A DNA stretch of 64,000 nt from Salinimicrobium gaetbulicola (GTDB lineage: Bacteria; Bacteroidota; Bacteroidia; Flavobacteriales; Flavobacteriaceae): assembly GCF_042676025.1 (NCBI RefSeq), contig NZ_JBHTJP010000032.1, positions 930,001 through 994,000 of the forward strand, read 5' to 3'. Each line of letters begins with the position of its first letter. Position 1 is the stretch's first letter. The notes beneath the pieces are model-generated. The model was not told the DNA's origin. It made no database searches and worked only from the letters and a program-made list of their open reading frames with translations. The translations under genes and the position numbers were made by a program. This document shows positions 8,051 to 17,213 of the stretch, piece after piece.

Positions 8051-9042
8051 AAGAATTATTGAACAGACTTATCAATCACGAAACCATTTCGAAAGCCGAA
8101 GCAAGATCAGTATTGGTAAATATTTCGAAGGGCGAATATAACGAAAGTCAGATCGCCGCTTTTCTCACGGTCTATATGATGAGGAGCATTACCATCGATG
8201 AACTGGAGGGTTTCAGGGACGCTTTACTGGAATTGTGTTTAAAGGTTGATCTCCAACAATATGATCCCATCGATCTCTGCGGAACGGGTGGCGACGGAAA
8301 AGACACTTTCAACATCTCTACCCTGGCTTCCTTTGTTACGGCAGGTGCAGGAGTGCCGGTGGCAAAACACGGAAATTACGGGGTGTCTTCAGGCTGCGGA
8401 AGTTCAAATGTTATGGAGTTTCTGGGAATACGATTCAGCAATGAGAAAGACTTTCTGAAAAAAAGCATGGATGAAGCAGGGATCTGTTTTTTACACGCCG
8501 CTCTTTTTCACCCGGCAATGAAAAAGGTGGCACCCATCAGAAAATCTCTGGCGGTTAAAACCTTCTTCAATATGCTTGGGCCAATGGTGAATCCGGCATT
8601 TCCGAAGAAACAGGTGGTGGGTGTTTTTAATCTGGAACTTGCCAGGATGTATGGATACCTGTATCAAAAAAGCGATAAAAGCTTCAGTATTTTGCATGCA
8701 TTAGACGGTTATGACGAGATCTCCCTCACGGGAAACACCAAACTCATCTCAAATAATTCCGAGGGAATCCTGAAGCCTGAAGATTTCGGGGTGGAGAAAA
8801 TATCCTCCGAAGCGATCTCAGGCGGAAACAGTATAGACTCAGCGGCTGCTATTTTCATGCACATCTTACATGGAAACGGAACGGAAGCTCAAAACAATGT
8901 CGTTTGTGCCAATGCGGGTGTAGCTATTCAAACTGCCAAAAATGTCAGTTTACAGGAAGGTTTTGATATGGCAAAAGAATCCCTCCTTTCAGGGCAGGCA
9001 CTCATGACCTTTAAAAAATTGAAAAACCTAAGCCGGGCTTAA
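8047..9042 (+). CDS. trpD: Anthranilate phosphoribosyltransferase
   Basis: Transfers phosphoribose from PRPP to anthranilate. 331 residues, full length. The PRPP-binding loop CGTGGDGKDTFNIST and the anthranilate-site region KHGNYGVSSGCGSSNVME are intact. The LAVKTFFNMLGPMVNP block, normally xxRTxFNxLGPLxNP, has Lys in place of Arg. The ATG overlaps the trpG stop (ATGA). Third gene of the trp operon. Confidence 0.97.
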   Translation: MKELLNRLINHETISKAEARSVLVNISKGEYNESQIAAFLTVYMMRSITIDELEGFRDALLELCLKVDLQQYDPIDLCGTGGDGKDTFNISTLASFVTAGAGVPVAKHGNYGVSSGCGSSNVMEFLGIRFSNEKDFLKKSMDEAGICFLHAALFHPAMKKVAPIRKSLAVKTFFNMLGPMVNPAFPKKQVVGVFNLELARMYGYLYQKSDKSFSILHALDGYDEISLTGNTKLISNNSEGILKPEDFGVEKISSEAISGGNSIDSAAAIFMHILHGNGTEAQNNVVCANAGVAIQTAKNVSLQEGFDMAKESLLSGQALMTFKKLKNLSRA

Positions 9043-9055
9043 AAAAGAAATAACC

Positions 9056-9844
9056 ATGAACATTTTAGATAAGATAGCAGCTCATAAACGTGAGGAAGTA
9101 GAATTGCGCAAGGAAGAAGTACCGGTAGAAATGCTCGCCTTATTACCGCATTTTGAAAGGAAATGTGTGTCTATGAGTGAGAATCTGAAAAAGTCATCCA
9201 CAGGGATCATTGCCGAATTCAAGAGGCGCTCCCCTTCCCACCCGGAGATTAACCTGGATGCAGATGCGAAGGAAATCACTACCGGATATGAACAGGCCGG
9301 AGCTTCGGCCCTTTCAGTGCTTACCGATGAGGAATTCTTTGGCGGAAGCATGGATGATCTCATGCTTGCAAGAGAAGCAGTAAAACTGCCATTACTTCGG
9401 AAGGATTTCATCATTGACGAATACCAGATCTATGAAGCAAAGGCCATTGGTGCAGACGCTATTCTTCTTATCGCCGCGATACTTGATCGAAAGGAAATTG
9501 AAGATTTTTCCGGCACTGCTAAAAAACTTGGGCTGGAGGTACTTTTGGAAGTTCATAATGAGGAAGAGCTGGAACGTTCGATAATGCCGGGTATTGACAT
9601 GATTGGTGTCAATAACCGAGACTTAAAAACCTTTGAAGTAGATCTTGAAAACAGCAAAAAACTGGCTGCGAATATCCCTGATGAATTCGTGAAGATCTCA
9701 GAAAGCGGGATCAATGATACAGCGGCAATTAAGGATCTTCAAAAATATGGTTTTCAGGGGTTCTTGATCGGCGGGAATTTTATGGCTACAAATGATCCGG
9801 GAAAGAGCGCGACAGATTTCATAAATGAGTTGAAAAGCAACTAA
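9056..9844 (+). CDS. trpC: Indole-3-glycerol-phosphate synthase
   Basis: Closes the indole ring from carboxyphenylaminodeoxyribulose phosphate in a TIM-barrel fold of 262 residues. Catalytic motifs visible are IIAEFKRRSPS (Lys at strand 1), LTDEEFFGGS, LLRKDFIIDEYQIYEA, the LEVLLEVHNEEEL strand, IGVNNRDLKTF and SESGI. It is separate from trpF, unlike the fused TrpCF of enterics. It lies between trpD (13 bp gap) and trpF (1 bp gap). Confidence 0.97.
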   Translation: MNILDKIAAHKREEVELRKEEVPVEMLALLPHFERKCVSMSENLKKSSTGIIAEFKRRSPSHPEINLDADAKEITTGYEQAGASALSVLTDEEFFGGSMDDLMLAREAVKLPLLRKDFIIDEYQIYEAKAIGADAILLIAAILDRKEIEDFSGTAKKLGLEVLLEVHNEEELERSIMPGIDMIGVNNRDLKTFEVDLENSKKLAANIPDEFVKISESGINDTAAIKDLQKYGFQGFLIGGNFMATNDPGKSATDFINELKSN

Positions 9845-9845
9845 A

Positions 9846-10508
9846 ATGAATTTGAAACTGAAAATATGCGGTATGAGGGAACCTGAGAATATTGACCAGG
9901 TTGCCGGCTTACATCCCGATTATTTAGGACTGATCTTTTTTGAACGGTCTCCCCGTTTTGTAAAAAATGATATTCAGGAACTGGATCCTGCTATCAGGAA
10001 AACCGGAGTTTTTGTAAATGCTTCGGAAGAAGATATTTTAGAAAGGACCTTGAAATATGATCTAAAAGCCATTCAGTTGCATGGTGATGAATCGATGGAA
10101 TTTTGCCTGGATCTCAAAAAGAAACTTTCTGCAGCAGGCATGGATCCGGAGCTTATCAAAGTTTTCAGTATAAAAGATGTATTTGATTTCAGCATTTTAA
10201 AGGATTTTGAAAACACGGTAGATCTTTTCCTGTTTGACACCAAAGGCAGGAACAAAGGTGGTAACGGGATCACTTTTAATTGGGAAGTGTTGAAGGACTA
10301 CCCTTCCTCTACCCCCTTTTTCCTAAGCGGGGGAATTGGTCTTGAGGAAATTCCTGAGATAAAAACCCTTTACACGTATTTTCAAAAAGAGAATAAACAA
10401 GACCTTTTTTACGGAATTGACATCAACAGCAGATTCGAAACTTCACCCGGATTAAAGGACACAGAGAAACTAAGAACTTTCAGAAAAGCACTTTTTTCTG
10501 AAGCTTAA
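9846..10508 (+). CDS. trpF: Phosphoribosylanthranilate isomerase
   Basis: Isomerises phosphoribosylanthranilate by Amadori rearrangement. 220-residue TIM barrel with LKICGMREPENI (catalytic Cys in KICG), GLIFFERSPRFV, IQLHGDES, LFDTKGRNKGGNGITFNW (catalytic Asp) and FFLSGGIG. The C-terminal GIDINSRFETSPGLKD is typical of Bacteroidota TrpF. It starts one base after the trpC stop. Confidence 0.96.
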   Translation: MNLKLKICGMREPENIDQVAGLHPDYLGLIFFERSPRFVKNDIQELDPAIRKTGVFVNASEEDILERTLKYDLKAIQLHGDESMEFCLDLKKKLSAAGMDPELIKVFSIKDVFDFSILKDFENTVDLFLFDTKGRNKGGNGITFNWEVLKDYPSSTPFFLSGGIGLEEIPEIKTLYTYFQKENKQDLFYGIDINSRFETSPGLKDTEKLRTFRKALFSEA

Positions 10509-10519
10509 AAAATAAAAAA

Positions 10520-11701
10520 ATGAGTTACCAGGTAAACGAACAAGGATATTACGGCGATTTTGGAGGCGCTTTCATACCCGAGATGTTGTATCCCAATGTC
10601 GAGGAATTGAGAACCAATTACCTCAAGATCATGAAAGAGGAATCTTTTCAGAAAGAATTTCGGGATCTTTTAAAGGATTATGTGGGCCGACCTACCCCGT
10701 TGTATTTTGCTGAACGTTTAAGTAAAAAATACGGCACAAAGATCTACCTGAAAAGGGAGGATCTTTGTCATACAGGAGCTCACAAGGTGAACAATACCAT
10801 TGGGCAGATCCTAATGGCCAAACGGCTGGGCAAGAACCGAATCATCGCGGAGACCGGTGCCGGGCAGCATGGAGTGGCCACTGCGACCGTTTGTGCCCTC
10901 ATGGGGCTGGAATGTATAGTTTATATGGGAGAGATCGATATTGAGCGACAGGCTCCCAATGTTGCCCGCATGAAGATGTTGGGCGCGACCGTAGTTCCGG
11001 CTAAATCGGGTAGTAAGACCTTAAAGGACGCTACCAATGAAGCCATTCGGGACTGGATCAATAATCCGGTGGACACTCATTATATAATTGGTTCAGTTGT
11101 AGGACCACACCCCTATCCTGATATGGTAGCCCGTTTTCAAAGTGTCATTTCTGAAGAAATAAAACAGCAACTTCTTGAAAAAGAAGGCCGGGAAAATCCT
11201 GATTATGTTGTAGCCTGTGTAGGCGGCGGAAGTAATGCCGCAGGAATCTATTACCATTACCTGGACAATGAGGACGTGGGGATCATCGCTGTGGAAGCAG
11301 CAGGCGAAGGAGTTTCAAGCGGAAAAAGCGCGGCGACCTCAGCCCTTGGAAAAGAAGGGATCATTCATGGAAGCAAGACTTTATTGATGCAAACCGATGA
11401 TGGGCAGATCACAGAGCCTTATTCAATTTCAGCGGGATTGGATTATCCCGGTGTAGGGCCTATGCACGCCAACCTCTATAAAACCGGGCGCGGGGAATTC
11501 ATTTCCATCACTGATAAAGAAGCTATGGCTGCCGGACTAGTGTTGTCAAAACTGGAAGGAATTATCCCGGCTATAGAAACAGCACACGCTTTGGCCATTT
11601 TTGAGAACCGAAAATTCAAAAAAGATGATGTAGTGGTGATCAACCTTTCCGGTCGCGGAGATAAGGACCTCAACACTTACATTGACTATTTCAACTTATA
11701 A
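10520..11701 (+). CDS. trpB: Tryptophan synthase beta chain
   Basis: Condenses indole with serine using PLP. 393 residues. The PLP lysine is Lys89 in CHTGAHKVNN. The catalytic Glu lies in AETGAGQHG, the phosphate cradle is GGGSNAAG and the C-terminal NLSGRGDKD is complete. It functions as an alpha2-beta2 complex with TrpA, whose gene follows after a 51-bp gap holding a very strong hairpin. That hairpin could change the TrpB:TrpA ratio. Confidence 0.98.
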   Translation: MSYQVNEQGYYGDFGGAFIPEMLYPNVEELRTNYLKIMKEESFQKEFRDLLKDYVGRPTPLYFAERLSKKYGTKIYLKREDLCHTGAHKVNNTIGQILMAKRLGKNRIIAETGAGQHGVATATVCALMGLECIVYMGEIDIERQAPNVARMKMLGATVVPAKSGSKTLKDATNEAIRDWINNPVDTHYIIGSVVGPHPYPDMVARFQSVISEEIKQQLLEKEGRENPDYVVACVGGGSNAAGIYYHYLDNEDVGIIAVEAAGEGVSSGKSAATSALGKEGIIHGSKTLLMQTDDGQITEPYSISAGLDYPGVGPMHANLYKTGRGEFISITDKEAMAAGLVLSKLEGIIPAIETAHALAIFENRKFKKDDVVVINLSGRGDKDLNTYIDYFNL

Positions 11702-11707
11702 TAAATC

Positions 11708-11740
11708 AAACCTAACAGGTTTTGGAAACCTGTTGGGTTT
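11708..11740 (+). repeat. 15-bp inverted repeat between trpB and trpA
   Basis: Arms 11708-11722 and 11726-11740 pair over 15 positions (one G-U) with a TGG loop, just after the trpB stop. The right arm ends in TTTTA. It may be a partial terminator, an mRNA-stabilising hairpin, or a copy of a dispersed AACCTAACAGGTTT-type palindrome known in Flavobacteriia. Confidence 0.85.
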
Positions 11741-11752
11741 TAGCTCATACTT

Positions 11753-12520
11753 ATGAACAGAATAAAACAAAAGCTTCAGGAGGACCCTCAAAAAAAGCTG
11801 CTTTCCCTGTATTTTACGGCCGGTTATCCGCAGCCGGAAGATACTGTATCCATTATCCAGGAACTGGAGAACAACGGGGTAGACATGATCGAGATAGGGT
11901 TACCATTTAGTGATCCTCTGGCAGACGGCCCTACCATCCAGGAAAGTTCACAGGTCGCCTTACAGAATGGAATGACTACAAACAAATTGTTTGACCAGTT
12001 AAAAGACGTCAGGAAAACTGTCTCCATTCCCTTATTGATCATGGGCTATTTCAACCCCATCCTTCAGTACGGAATTGAGGAATTCTGTCAAAAATGTCAG
12101 GAAACAGGCATTGACGGACTCATTATTCCTGACCTTCCGCTGGAAGAATATACTACTCACTATAAAAGTACCTTTCAGAAATATGATCTATTACCGGTAT
12201 TCCTGATCACTCCGCAAACTTCCGAAGAAAGGATCAAAGCGATCGACGAAGCTTCGGAAGGATTTATCTATATGGTAAGCAGTGCGAGTGTTACCGGATC
12301 AACAGGAGGTTTCGGGCAGGCTCAAAAAGAGTATTTTAAGAGGGTGTCCAAAATGGGATTAAAATCCCCACTTATAGTTGGCTTCGGAATTAAAGATTCT
12401 GAGACATTTGAACAGGCTACAGAGCATACGAAAGGAGCTATTATCGGGAGTGCTTTCATCAAGCAACTTACCGAAAAGGGAAAGACAAAAATCACTGAAT
12501 TCATTAAGTCAATCCGGTGA
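11753..12520 (+). CDS. trpA: Tryptophan synthase alpha chain
   Basis: Cleaves indole-3-glycerol phosphate to indole, which is channelled to TrpB. 255-residue TIM barrel. Catalytic Glu47 (DMIEIGLPF) and Asp58 (SDPLADGPT) are present, as are loop 6 (SSASVTGSTGGF) and the GFGIKD phosphate site. Last gene of the trp operon. I see no clear terminator in the 80 bp after its stop, so some readthrough into the small ORF and THX gene is possible. Confidence 0.97.
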   Translation: MNRIKQKLQEDPQKKLLSLYFTAGYPQPEDTVSIIQELENNGVDMIEIGLPFSDPLADGPTIQESSQVALQNGMTTNKLFDQLKDVRKTVSIPLLIMGYFNPILQYGIEEFCQKCQETGIDGLIIPDLPLEEYTTHYKSTFQKYDLLPVFLITPQTSEERIKAIDEASEGFIYMVSSASVTGSTGGFGQAQKEYFKRVSKMGLKSPLIVGFGIKDSETFEQATEHTKGAIIGSAFIKQLTEKGKTKITEFIKSIR

Positions 12521-12602
12521 GTTTAACCTTCTTATAACAAGTCTTTAATAGAATCGGCAACGTGATTTTTGTATATTGAATAGAATCAAAAAACTAAAGA
12601 TC

Positions 12603-12761
12603 ATGGGAATTATTGAAGACGATAAAAAGAAGAAAGACAGGTCTCGCAGGAGACGAAGTGATAATGACCCATTAAGTGGCGAAATAGGAAACCGTGATAT
12701 TGAAACCAATGATTTTGATATTGATGAACCAACTATTAGAGACCAAAAAAAGAAAAAGTAA
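12603..12761 (+). CDS. Small highly charged protein upstream of THX
   Basis: 52 residues from ATG 12603. An in-frame ATG at 12576 would add nine residues. It is extremely charged: KKKKDRSRRRRSDND near the N-terminus, an acidic centre and a KKKK tail. This composition suggests RNA or ribosome association, but no family is recognised. Its stop overlaps the THX start codon by one base (TAATG), so translation of the two is coupled. A nearby TATATTGA may be a degenerate -7 element. Confidence 0.6.
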   Translation: MGIIEDDKKKKDRSRRRRSDNDPLSGEIGNRDIETNDFDIDEPTIRDQKKKK

Positions 12762-12895
12762 TGGGAAAAGGTGACAAAAAGACCAAAAGGGGAAAAATAG
12801 CCATTAACAGCTACGGTAAATTGCGGCCAAAAAGGAAGAAATTCAAGGTACGCCCGCAAAAAATAAAGAATCCGCAGGAAAAAGAACCCGTTTAG
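12761..12895 (+). CDS. Small ribosomal subunit protein bTHX (30S THX family)
   Basis: 44 residues beginning MGKGDKKTKRGKI, then SYGKLRPKRKK. This is the signature of the THX/Thx peptides that sit in the head of the 30S subunit in Thermus and Bacteroidota. The Bacteroidota versions have a longer basic tail, as here. It is too short for most ORF callers. It overlaps the stop of the preceding charged ORF by one base, and its own end overlaps the convergent UDG-family gene by 4 bp. A perfect-stem terminator lies 24 bp downstream inside that gene. Confidence 0.88.
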   Translation: MGKGDKKTKRGKIAINSYGKLRPKRKKFKVRPQKIKNPQEKEPV

Positions 12896-13551
12896 TTCTC
12901 TAAGAACTCGCGGTATTGCATGACCCTGAAGTCAATCGTATTGAATTCAGGGTCATGTTTTTTTAGATCCTTATACAGCTGCATGCTTCCAATCGCTCGA
13001 TTCGCCGACCCTGAAGGTGCGGTGAGAGAAACAGTGTTTATAGGCCTGCCATCCAGAACAAACTGATGGATCCTGGGAACATGATTGGATACCACTTTTA
13101 ACTTAAGTCCGTATTCTTTTAAATGTCTTCGGAAAAAATATTCCGGGCCGTTTTTACTGTTCCCTCCTGTAAATAATAAGGTGTCAACGGATTCATTTTC
13201 ACGTAAGATCGAAATAAGGTCCCTGAGTTCGACCTCCTGCATCCCAAGATCTGAAGCATCGATCTTCTCCCTGCGACAGCTCTCTACCGTATCACAAATG
13301 CCAATACCATTTTGAGCCAGGAATTCTTTACGTTGTTTTACAGCCTCTTCAGTACTTTCAAACTTCAGGTCGAGTTCAAACACCCTATCGATCACCGTCC
13401 AGAGAAGTCCATCCCTACTTCCGTAGCAAAAATCTACATCCCCTTCCTTAAGCTGGCCTGTAGTGAACCGTGGCGGCGGCAAAGTCCCCACGATTAATTT
13501 AGTGGCATTTTCGGGAATAAACGGTTTAAAAGGGTGCGTATGATGAAACAT
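12892..13551 (-). CDS. Uracil-DNA glycosylase superfamily protein
   Basis: 219 residues with the UDG-fold motif 1 variant LIVGTLPPPRF near the N-terminus and the motif 2 variant LTAPSGSANRAIG near the C-terminus. This resembles the GxxPG and HPSP blocks of MUG/UDG-like glycosylases. A base-excision role on uracil or mispaired bases is the family expectation. The substrate is not predictable because the usual catalytic Asn/Asp of motif 1 is not obvious. The last 13 codons or so contain a terminator hairpin that reads on the opposite strand. Confidence 0.72.
   Translation of the reverse strand: MFHHTHPFKPFIPENATKLIVGTLPPPRFTTGQLKEGDVDFCYGSRDGLLWTVIDRVFELDLKFESTEEAVKQRKEFLAQNGIGICDTVESCRREKIDASDLGMQEVELRDLISILRENESVDTLLFTGGNSKNGPEYFFRRHLKEYGLKLKVVSNHVPRIHQFVLDGRPINTVSLTAPSGSANRAIGSMQLYKDLKKHDPEFNTIDFRVMQYREFLEN
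12919..12964 (+). terminator. Intrinsic terminator of the THX operon, embedded in the convergent gene
   Basis: CATGACCCTGAA (12919-12930) and TTCAGGGTCATG (12946-12957) are perfect 12-bp arms followed by T7 (12958-12964) on the plus strand. The element lies within the coding sequence for the UDG-family C-terminus. Confidence 0.88.
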
Positions 13552-13604
13552 AAAAAAGGAAAATCAATTTGGTTTTTTACCCGCAAAATTCAAACCAACA
13601 TGGT

Positions 13605-16600
13605 TTATTTCATTACTACCACAAGATCATCGGCATAAACCATATCTCCTTCTTTTAAAACTATCTTATCAACTTCCCCCGGAGTATTGGCGGTAATAGT
13701 GGTTTCCATCTTCATGGCTTCTATCACAAACAACGGCTGATTCTTGTCAACCTTGTCGCCGGGTTTCACCTGGATATTAGATAAGGCACCCTGTAGGGGA
13801 GCACCTATTTGCTTCTTGTCTTCCTTGTCAACTTTTTGATGAACTACTTTTTCCACTTTTACAGACTTATCCTTGACCTCGACTGTACGGGTTTGACCAT
13901 TGACCTTAAAAAAGATCTTTGCCATCCCGTCTTCATTCGGCTCGCTGGAAGAAATGAACTGAATTAGCAAGGTCTTGCCTTTATCAAGCTCCACGATGAT
14001 CTCCTCTCCAGGATCCATTCCGTAGAAGAAATTTTTAGTAGGAATATTCACGACACTGCCAAATTCCACATGATGGTTGTAGGCGTCTGTAAATACCTTC
14101 GGATATAATTTATAGGAAAGAAAATCTGTCATGTCCAGTTCCCGTCCCATCCCTTCTCCAAAGGTCTTTTCAAACTCAGCATACTCTTCTTCAAAATCTA
14201 TGGGTTTAAGATGGGCGTTGGGCCTGTCTGTATATGGCTTTTCATCTTTAAGAACTATCTTCTGGATCTTTTCAGGGAATCCTCCATAGGGCTGCCCGAG
14301 ATCTCCACGGAAAAAACTCTTTACCGATTGAGGAAAGGAAAGCTCCTCCCCTTTTTCCAGCACATCCTCGATGGTGAGATTATTACTCACCAGGTACTGC
14401 GCCATATCACCCACTACTTTTGAACTTGGCGTCACCTTAATAATATCTCCAAACAGGTCGTTGACCTTTCCGTACATTTCGGTGATCTCGTGAAATCTGT
14501 CCGCCAATCCTAGCGACTCTGCCTGAGGCTTCAGATTGGAATATTGACCTCCGGGAATCTCATGTTTAAAGACTTCTCCGCTTCCGGCTTTCAATCCCGA
14601 TTCAAAAGGATAGTAATAGCGTCTCACCGCTTCCCAATAATGAGAATATTCATTAAGCTTGTCGCTGTCTATTTCTCTTCCGCGGTCATGGAATCTCATC
14701 ATTTCCACGATCGAATTGAAGTTAGGCTGGGAAGTAAGGCCTGAAAGGCCGCCCAGGGCAACATCTACCACATCTACTCCAGCTTCGATAGCTTTTAGAT
14801 ATGTAGCCGCCTGTATGGAAGAGGTGTCGTGAGTATGCAAGTGAATGGGTATATTGATCCTTGATTTTAAAGACGCTACCAGTTCATAAGCCGCATCGGG
14901 CTTTAGAATTCCCGCCATATCCTTGATCGCTAAAATATGGGCACCGGCATTTTCAATATCTTTCCCGAGTTGAATGTAGTATTCCAGGTTATATTTACTC
15001 TGCTTAGGGTTCATAATGTCCCCGGTATAACATATGGTACCTTCAGCCAGGCCTTCGGTTCGCTTTCGAACGTATTCAATACACGGGGCGATAGACTCCA
15101 TCCAGTTAAGACTGTCAAAAATTCGGAAAACATCTATCCCGTTCTCCCAGGATTTTTCCACGAACTTTTCGATCAAATTATCGGGGTAAGCAGTGTAACC
15201 AACCCCGTTAGATCCGCGAAGCAGCATTTGCAATAAGATATTAGGCATTGCTTCCCGCAGTCTACGCAATCTCTCCCACGGATTTTCTTTTAAAAACCTG
15301 AGACATACATCAAAGGTAGCTCCACCCCAAACCTCTAAACTGAACACCTCGGGATGATTGCGAGCAAATCCTTCGGCGACCTTAAGCATATCTGTAGTTC
15401 GCATCCTGGTCGCCAGCAAGCTTTGATGCGCATCACGCATGGTGGTATCTGTATAATGGATCTTTCCTTCATGCCGTAACCAGCGGGAAAACTTATCAGG
15501 TCCATACTCTGTCAGCAGGTCTTTTGTACCCTTGGGATATTCTTCCCCTTCGGGAAAAGATGGGATTACGGGTTTAATGAAATCGCTGCGTTTTTCGGCA
15601 TTTTTAACATCCTCATTTCCGTTTACGATGATATCTCCCAGAAACTTCACCATTTTAGTGGCCCGGTTTCTGGCCTTTTTGATCTCGAAGAGTTGCGGAT
15701 TATCTTTTATAAAATTAACCGTGACTTCCCCTTTTCTGAAGGTTTGATCTGACAATATATTATCCAGGAAACCTATGTTGGTCATAACCCCCCGAATCCT
15801 GAACTCGGCCAGGGCACGGCGCATCTTTCTGCAGGCCCCGTCAAGGGTTCTACTGCTCGCCGAAACTTTCACCAACATGGAATCAAAGAATGGCGACACG
15901 GTCACTCCCTGGTAGATACTTCCAGCATCGAGACGTATTCCAAATCCGGAGGCGCTTCTATATGTTGTGATCGTTCCGTAATCGGGTTTGAAGTCATTGG
16001 TAGGATCTTCGGTAGTGATCCGGCATTGCAGGGCATATCCATGTATACTAAGGCTCTCCTGGCTTTGGATCTTGATCTGTTCATCAGACAGTTTGTAGCC
16101 ACCGGCTATAAATAGCTGGGTCTTTACAAGATCAATGTTAGTGATGATCTCTGTAACCGTATGCTCTACCTGGATACGCGGATTCACCTCAATAAAAAAG
16201 ATCTCTCCACTGCGGTCCACTAAAAATTCAACGGTCCCAATGTTGTTATAACCCACAGCTTTACAAAGGTCTAAAGCGTATTTGTAAAGCCGCTGTTTAA
16301 TATTCTCATCCAGCCCCATTGAAGGAGCGAATTCGATCACTTTTTGATAGCGCCTCTGCACAGAACAATCCCTTTCAAATAAGTGAACGATGTTTCCATG
16401 ATTATCAGCTACTATTTGTATTTCAATATGCTTGGGGTCTTCCACGAATTTCTCAAGAAAAACGGTGTCATCCCCAAAAGCGTTCAAAGCTTCCCGCTTA
16501 GATTCATTGAAACCGCTTTTTAGTTCCTCTTCATTCCTGATGACCCTCATCCCGCGTCCGCCACCACCCGAAGCTGCTTTCAGCATAACAGGATACCCAA

Positions 16601-17057
16601 TCTTCTCTGCCTCTTCTAAAGCTATTTCTACGGAAGTAAGTTCGCTTTCATTACTTTGAATGACCGGAATATGATTTTCGATCGCCACTTCCTTGGCTTT
16701 GACCTTATCTCCAAGAGATTTAAGGACGGATACTTTAGGCCCGACGAAAATAATTCCGTTCTCCTCACATTTCTGAGCGAATTCGGCATTTTCCGATAGA
16801 AAACCGTAACCCGGATGGATCGCGTCCACTCCGTTCTTTTTTGCCACCCTAATAATGGCGTCTATATTCAAATATGGTTTTAAAGGTTCATTATCAGCGC
16901 CAATCTGGTAAGCTTCATCGGCCTTATACCTGTGAAGGGAATATCGGTCTTCAAAAGTGTAAATTCCCACGGTACGCAAACCAATTTCGGTACAGGCTCT
17001 GAAGATTCGAATTGCTATTTCTCCCCTGTTCGCGACTAAAACCTTTTTAATGTTCAT
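13605..17057 (-). CDS. pyc: Pyruvate carboxylase
   Basis: Biotin-dependent anaplerotic enzyme converting pyruvate to oxaloacetate. 1150 residues, the full single-chain form. It has an N-terminal biotin-carboxylase domain with ATP-grasp (GGGGRGMR; EVNPRIQVEHTVTE), a central carboxyltransferase barrel (TTMRDAHQSLLATRMRT; AGSGEVFKHEIPGGQYSN), and a C-terminal biotin-carrier domain with biotinyl Lys1116 in EAMKMET. Biotinylation would be by BirA, encoded at 27.2-28.0 kb. Monocistronic. Confidence 0.98.
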   Translation of the reverse strand: MNIKKVLVANRGEIAIRIFRACTEIGLRTVGIYTFEDRYSLHRYKADEAYQIGADNEPLKPYLNIDAIIRVAKKNGVDAIHPGYGFLSENAEFAQKCEENGIIFVGPKVSVLKSLGDKVKAKEVAIENHIPVIQSNESELTSVEIALEEAEKIGYPVMLKAASGGGGRGMRVIRNEEELKSGFNESKREALNAFGDDTVFLEKFVEDPKHIEIQIVADNHGNIVHLFERDCSVQRRYQKVIEFAPSMGLDENIKQRLYKYALDLCKAVGYNNIGTVEFLVDRSGEIFFIEVNPRIQVEHTVTEIITNIDLVKTQLFIAGGYKLSDEQIKIQSQESLSIHGYALQCRITTEDPTNDFKPDYGTITTYRSASGFGIRLDAGSIYQGVTVSPFFDSMLVKVSASSRTLDGACRKMRRALAEFRIRGVMTNIGFLDNILSDQTFRKGEVTVNFIKDNPQLFEIKKARNRATKMVKFLGDIIVNGNEDVKNAEKRSDFIKPVIPSFPEGEEYPKGTKDLLTEYGPDKFSRWLRHEGKIHYTDTTMRDAHQSLLATRMRTTDMLKVAEGFARNHPEVFSLEVWGGATFDVCLRFLKENPWERLRRLREAMPNILLQMLLRGSNGVGYTAYPDNLIEKFVEKSWENGIDVFRIFDSLNWMESIAPCIEYVRKRTEGLAEGTICYTGDIMNPKQSKYNLEYYIQLGKDIENAGAHILAIKDMAGILKPDAAYELVASLKSRINIPIHLHTHDTSSIQAATYLKAIEAGVDVVDVALGGLSGLTSQPNFNSIVEMMRFHDRGREIDSDKLNEYSHYWEAVRRYYYPFESGLKAGSGEVFKHEIPGGQYSNLKPQAESLGLADRFHEITEMYGKVNDLFGDIIKVTPSSKVVGDMAQYLVSNNLTIEDVLEKGEELSFPQSVKSFFRGDLGQPYGGFPEKIQKIVLKDEKPYTDRPNAHLKPIDFEEEYAEFEKTFGEGMGRELDMTDFLSYKLYPKVFTDAYNHHVEFGSVVNIPTKNFFYGMDPGEEIIVELDKGKTLLIQFISSSEPNEDGMAKIFFKVNGQTRTVEVKDKSVKVEKVVHQKVDKEDKKQIGAPLQGALSNIQVKPGDKVDKNQPLFVIEAMKMETTITANTPGEVDKIVLKEGDMVYADDLVVVMK

Positions 17058-17159
17058 TCTGAAAATGCTTTTTTTGATTAGTTGGCAGAAAGCTGAAGAG
17101 TTCAGTCAATAAAATGGCTGAAAAGGACGGCAGCTTCACAAGCTCAGAAATTAAAAAGA

Positions 17160-17184
17160 AAAAAGCGGTGAGACACCGCTTTTT
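17160..17184 (-). terminator. Intrinsic terminator of yaaA
   Basis: AAAAAGCGGTG-AGA-CACCGCTTTTT is an 11-bp perfect stem located 30 bp past the yaaA stop on the minus strand. Confidence 0.85.
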
Positions 17185-17213
17185 AAACTTTTTTAACAAT
17201 AAGAAATTAACAT

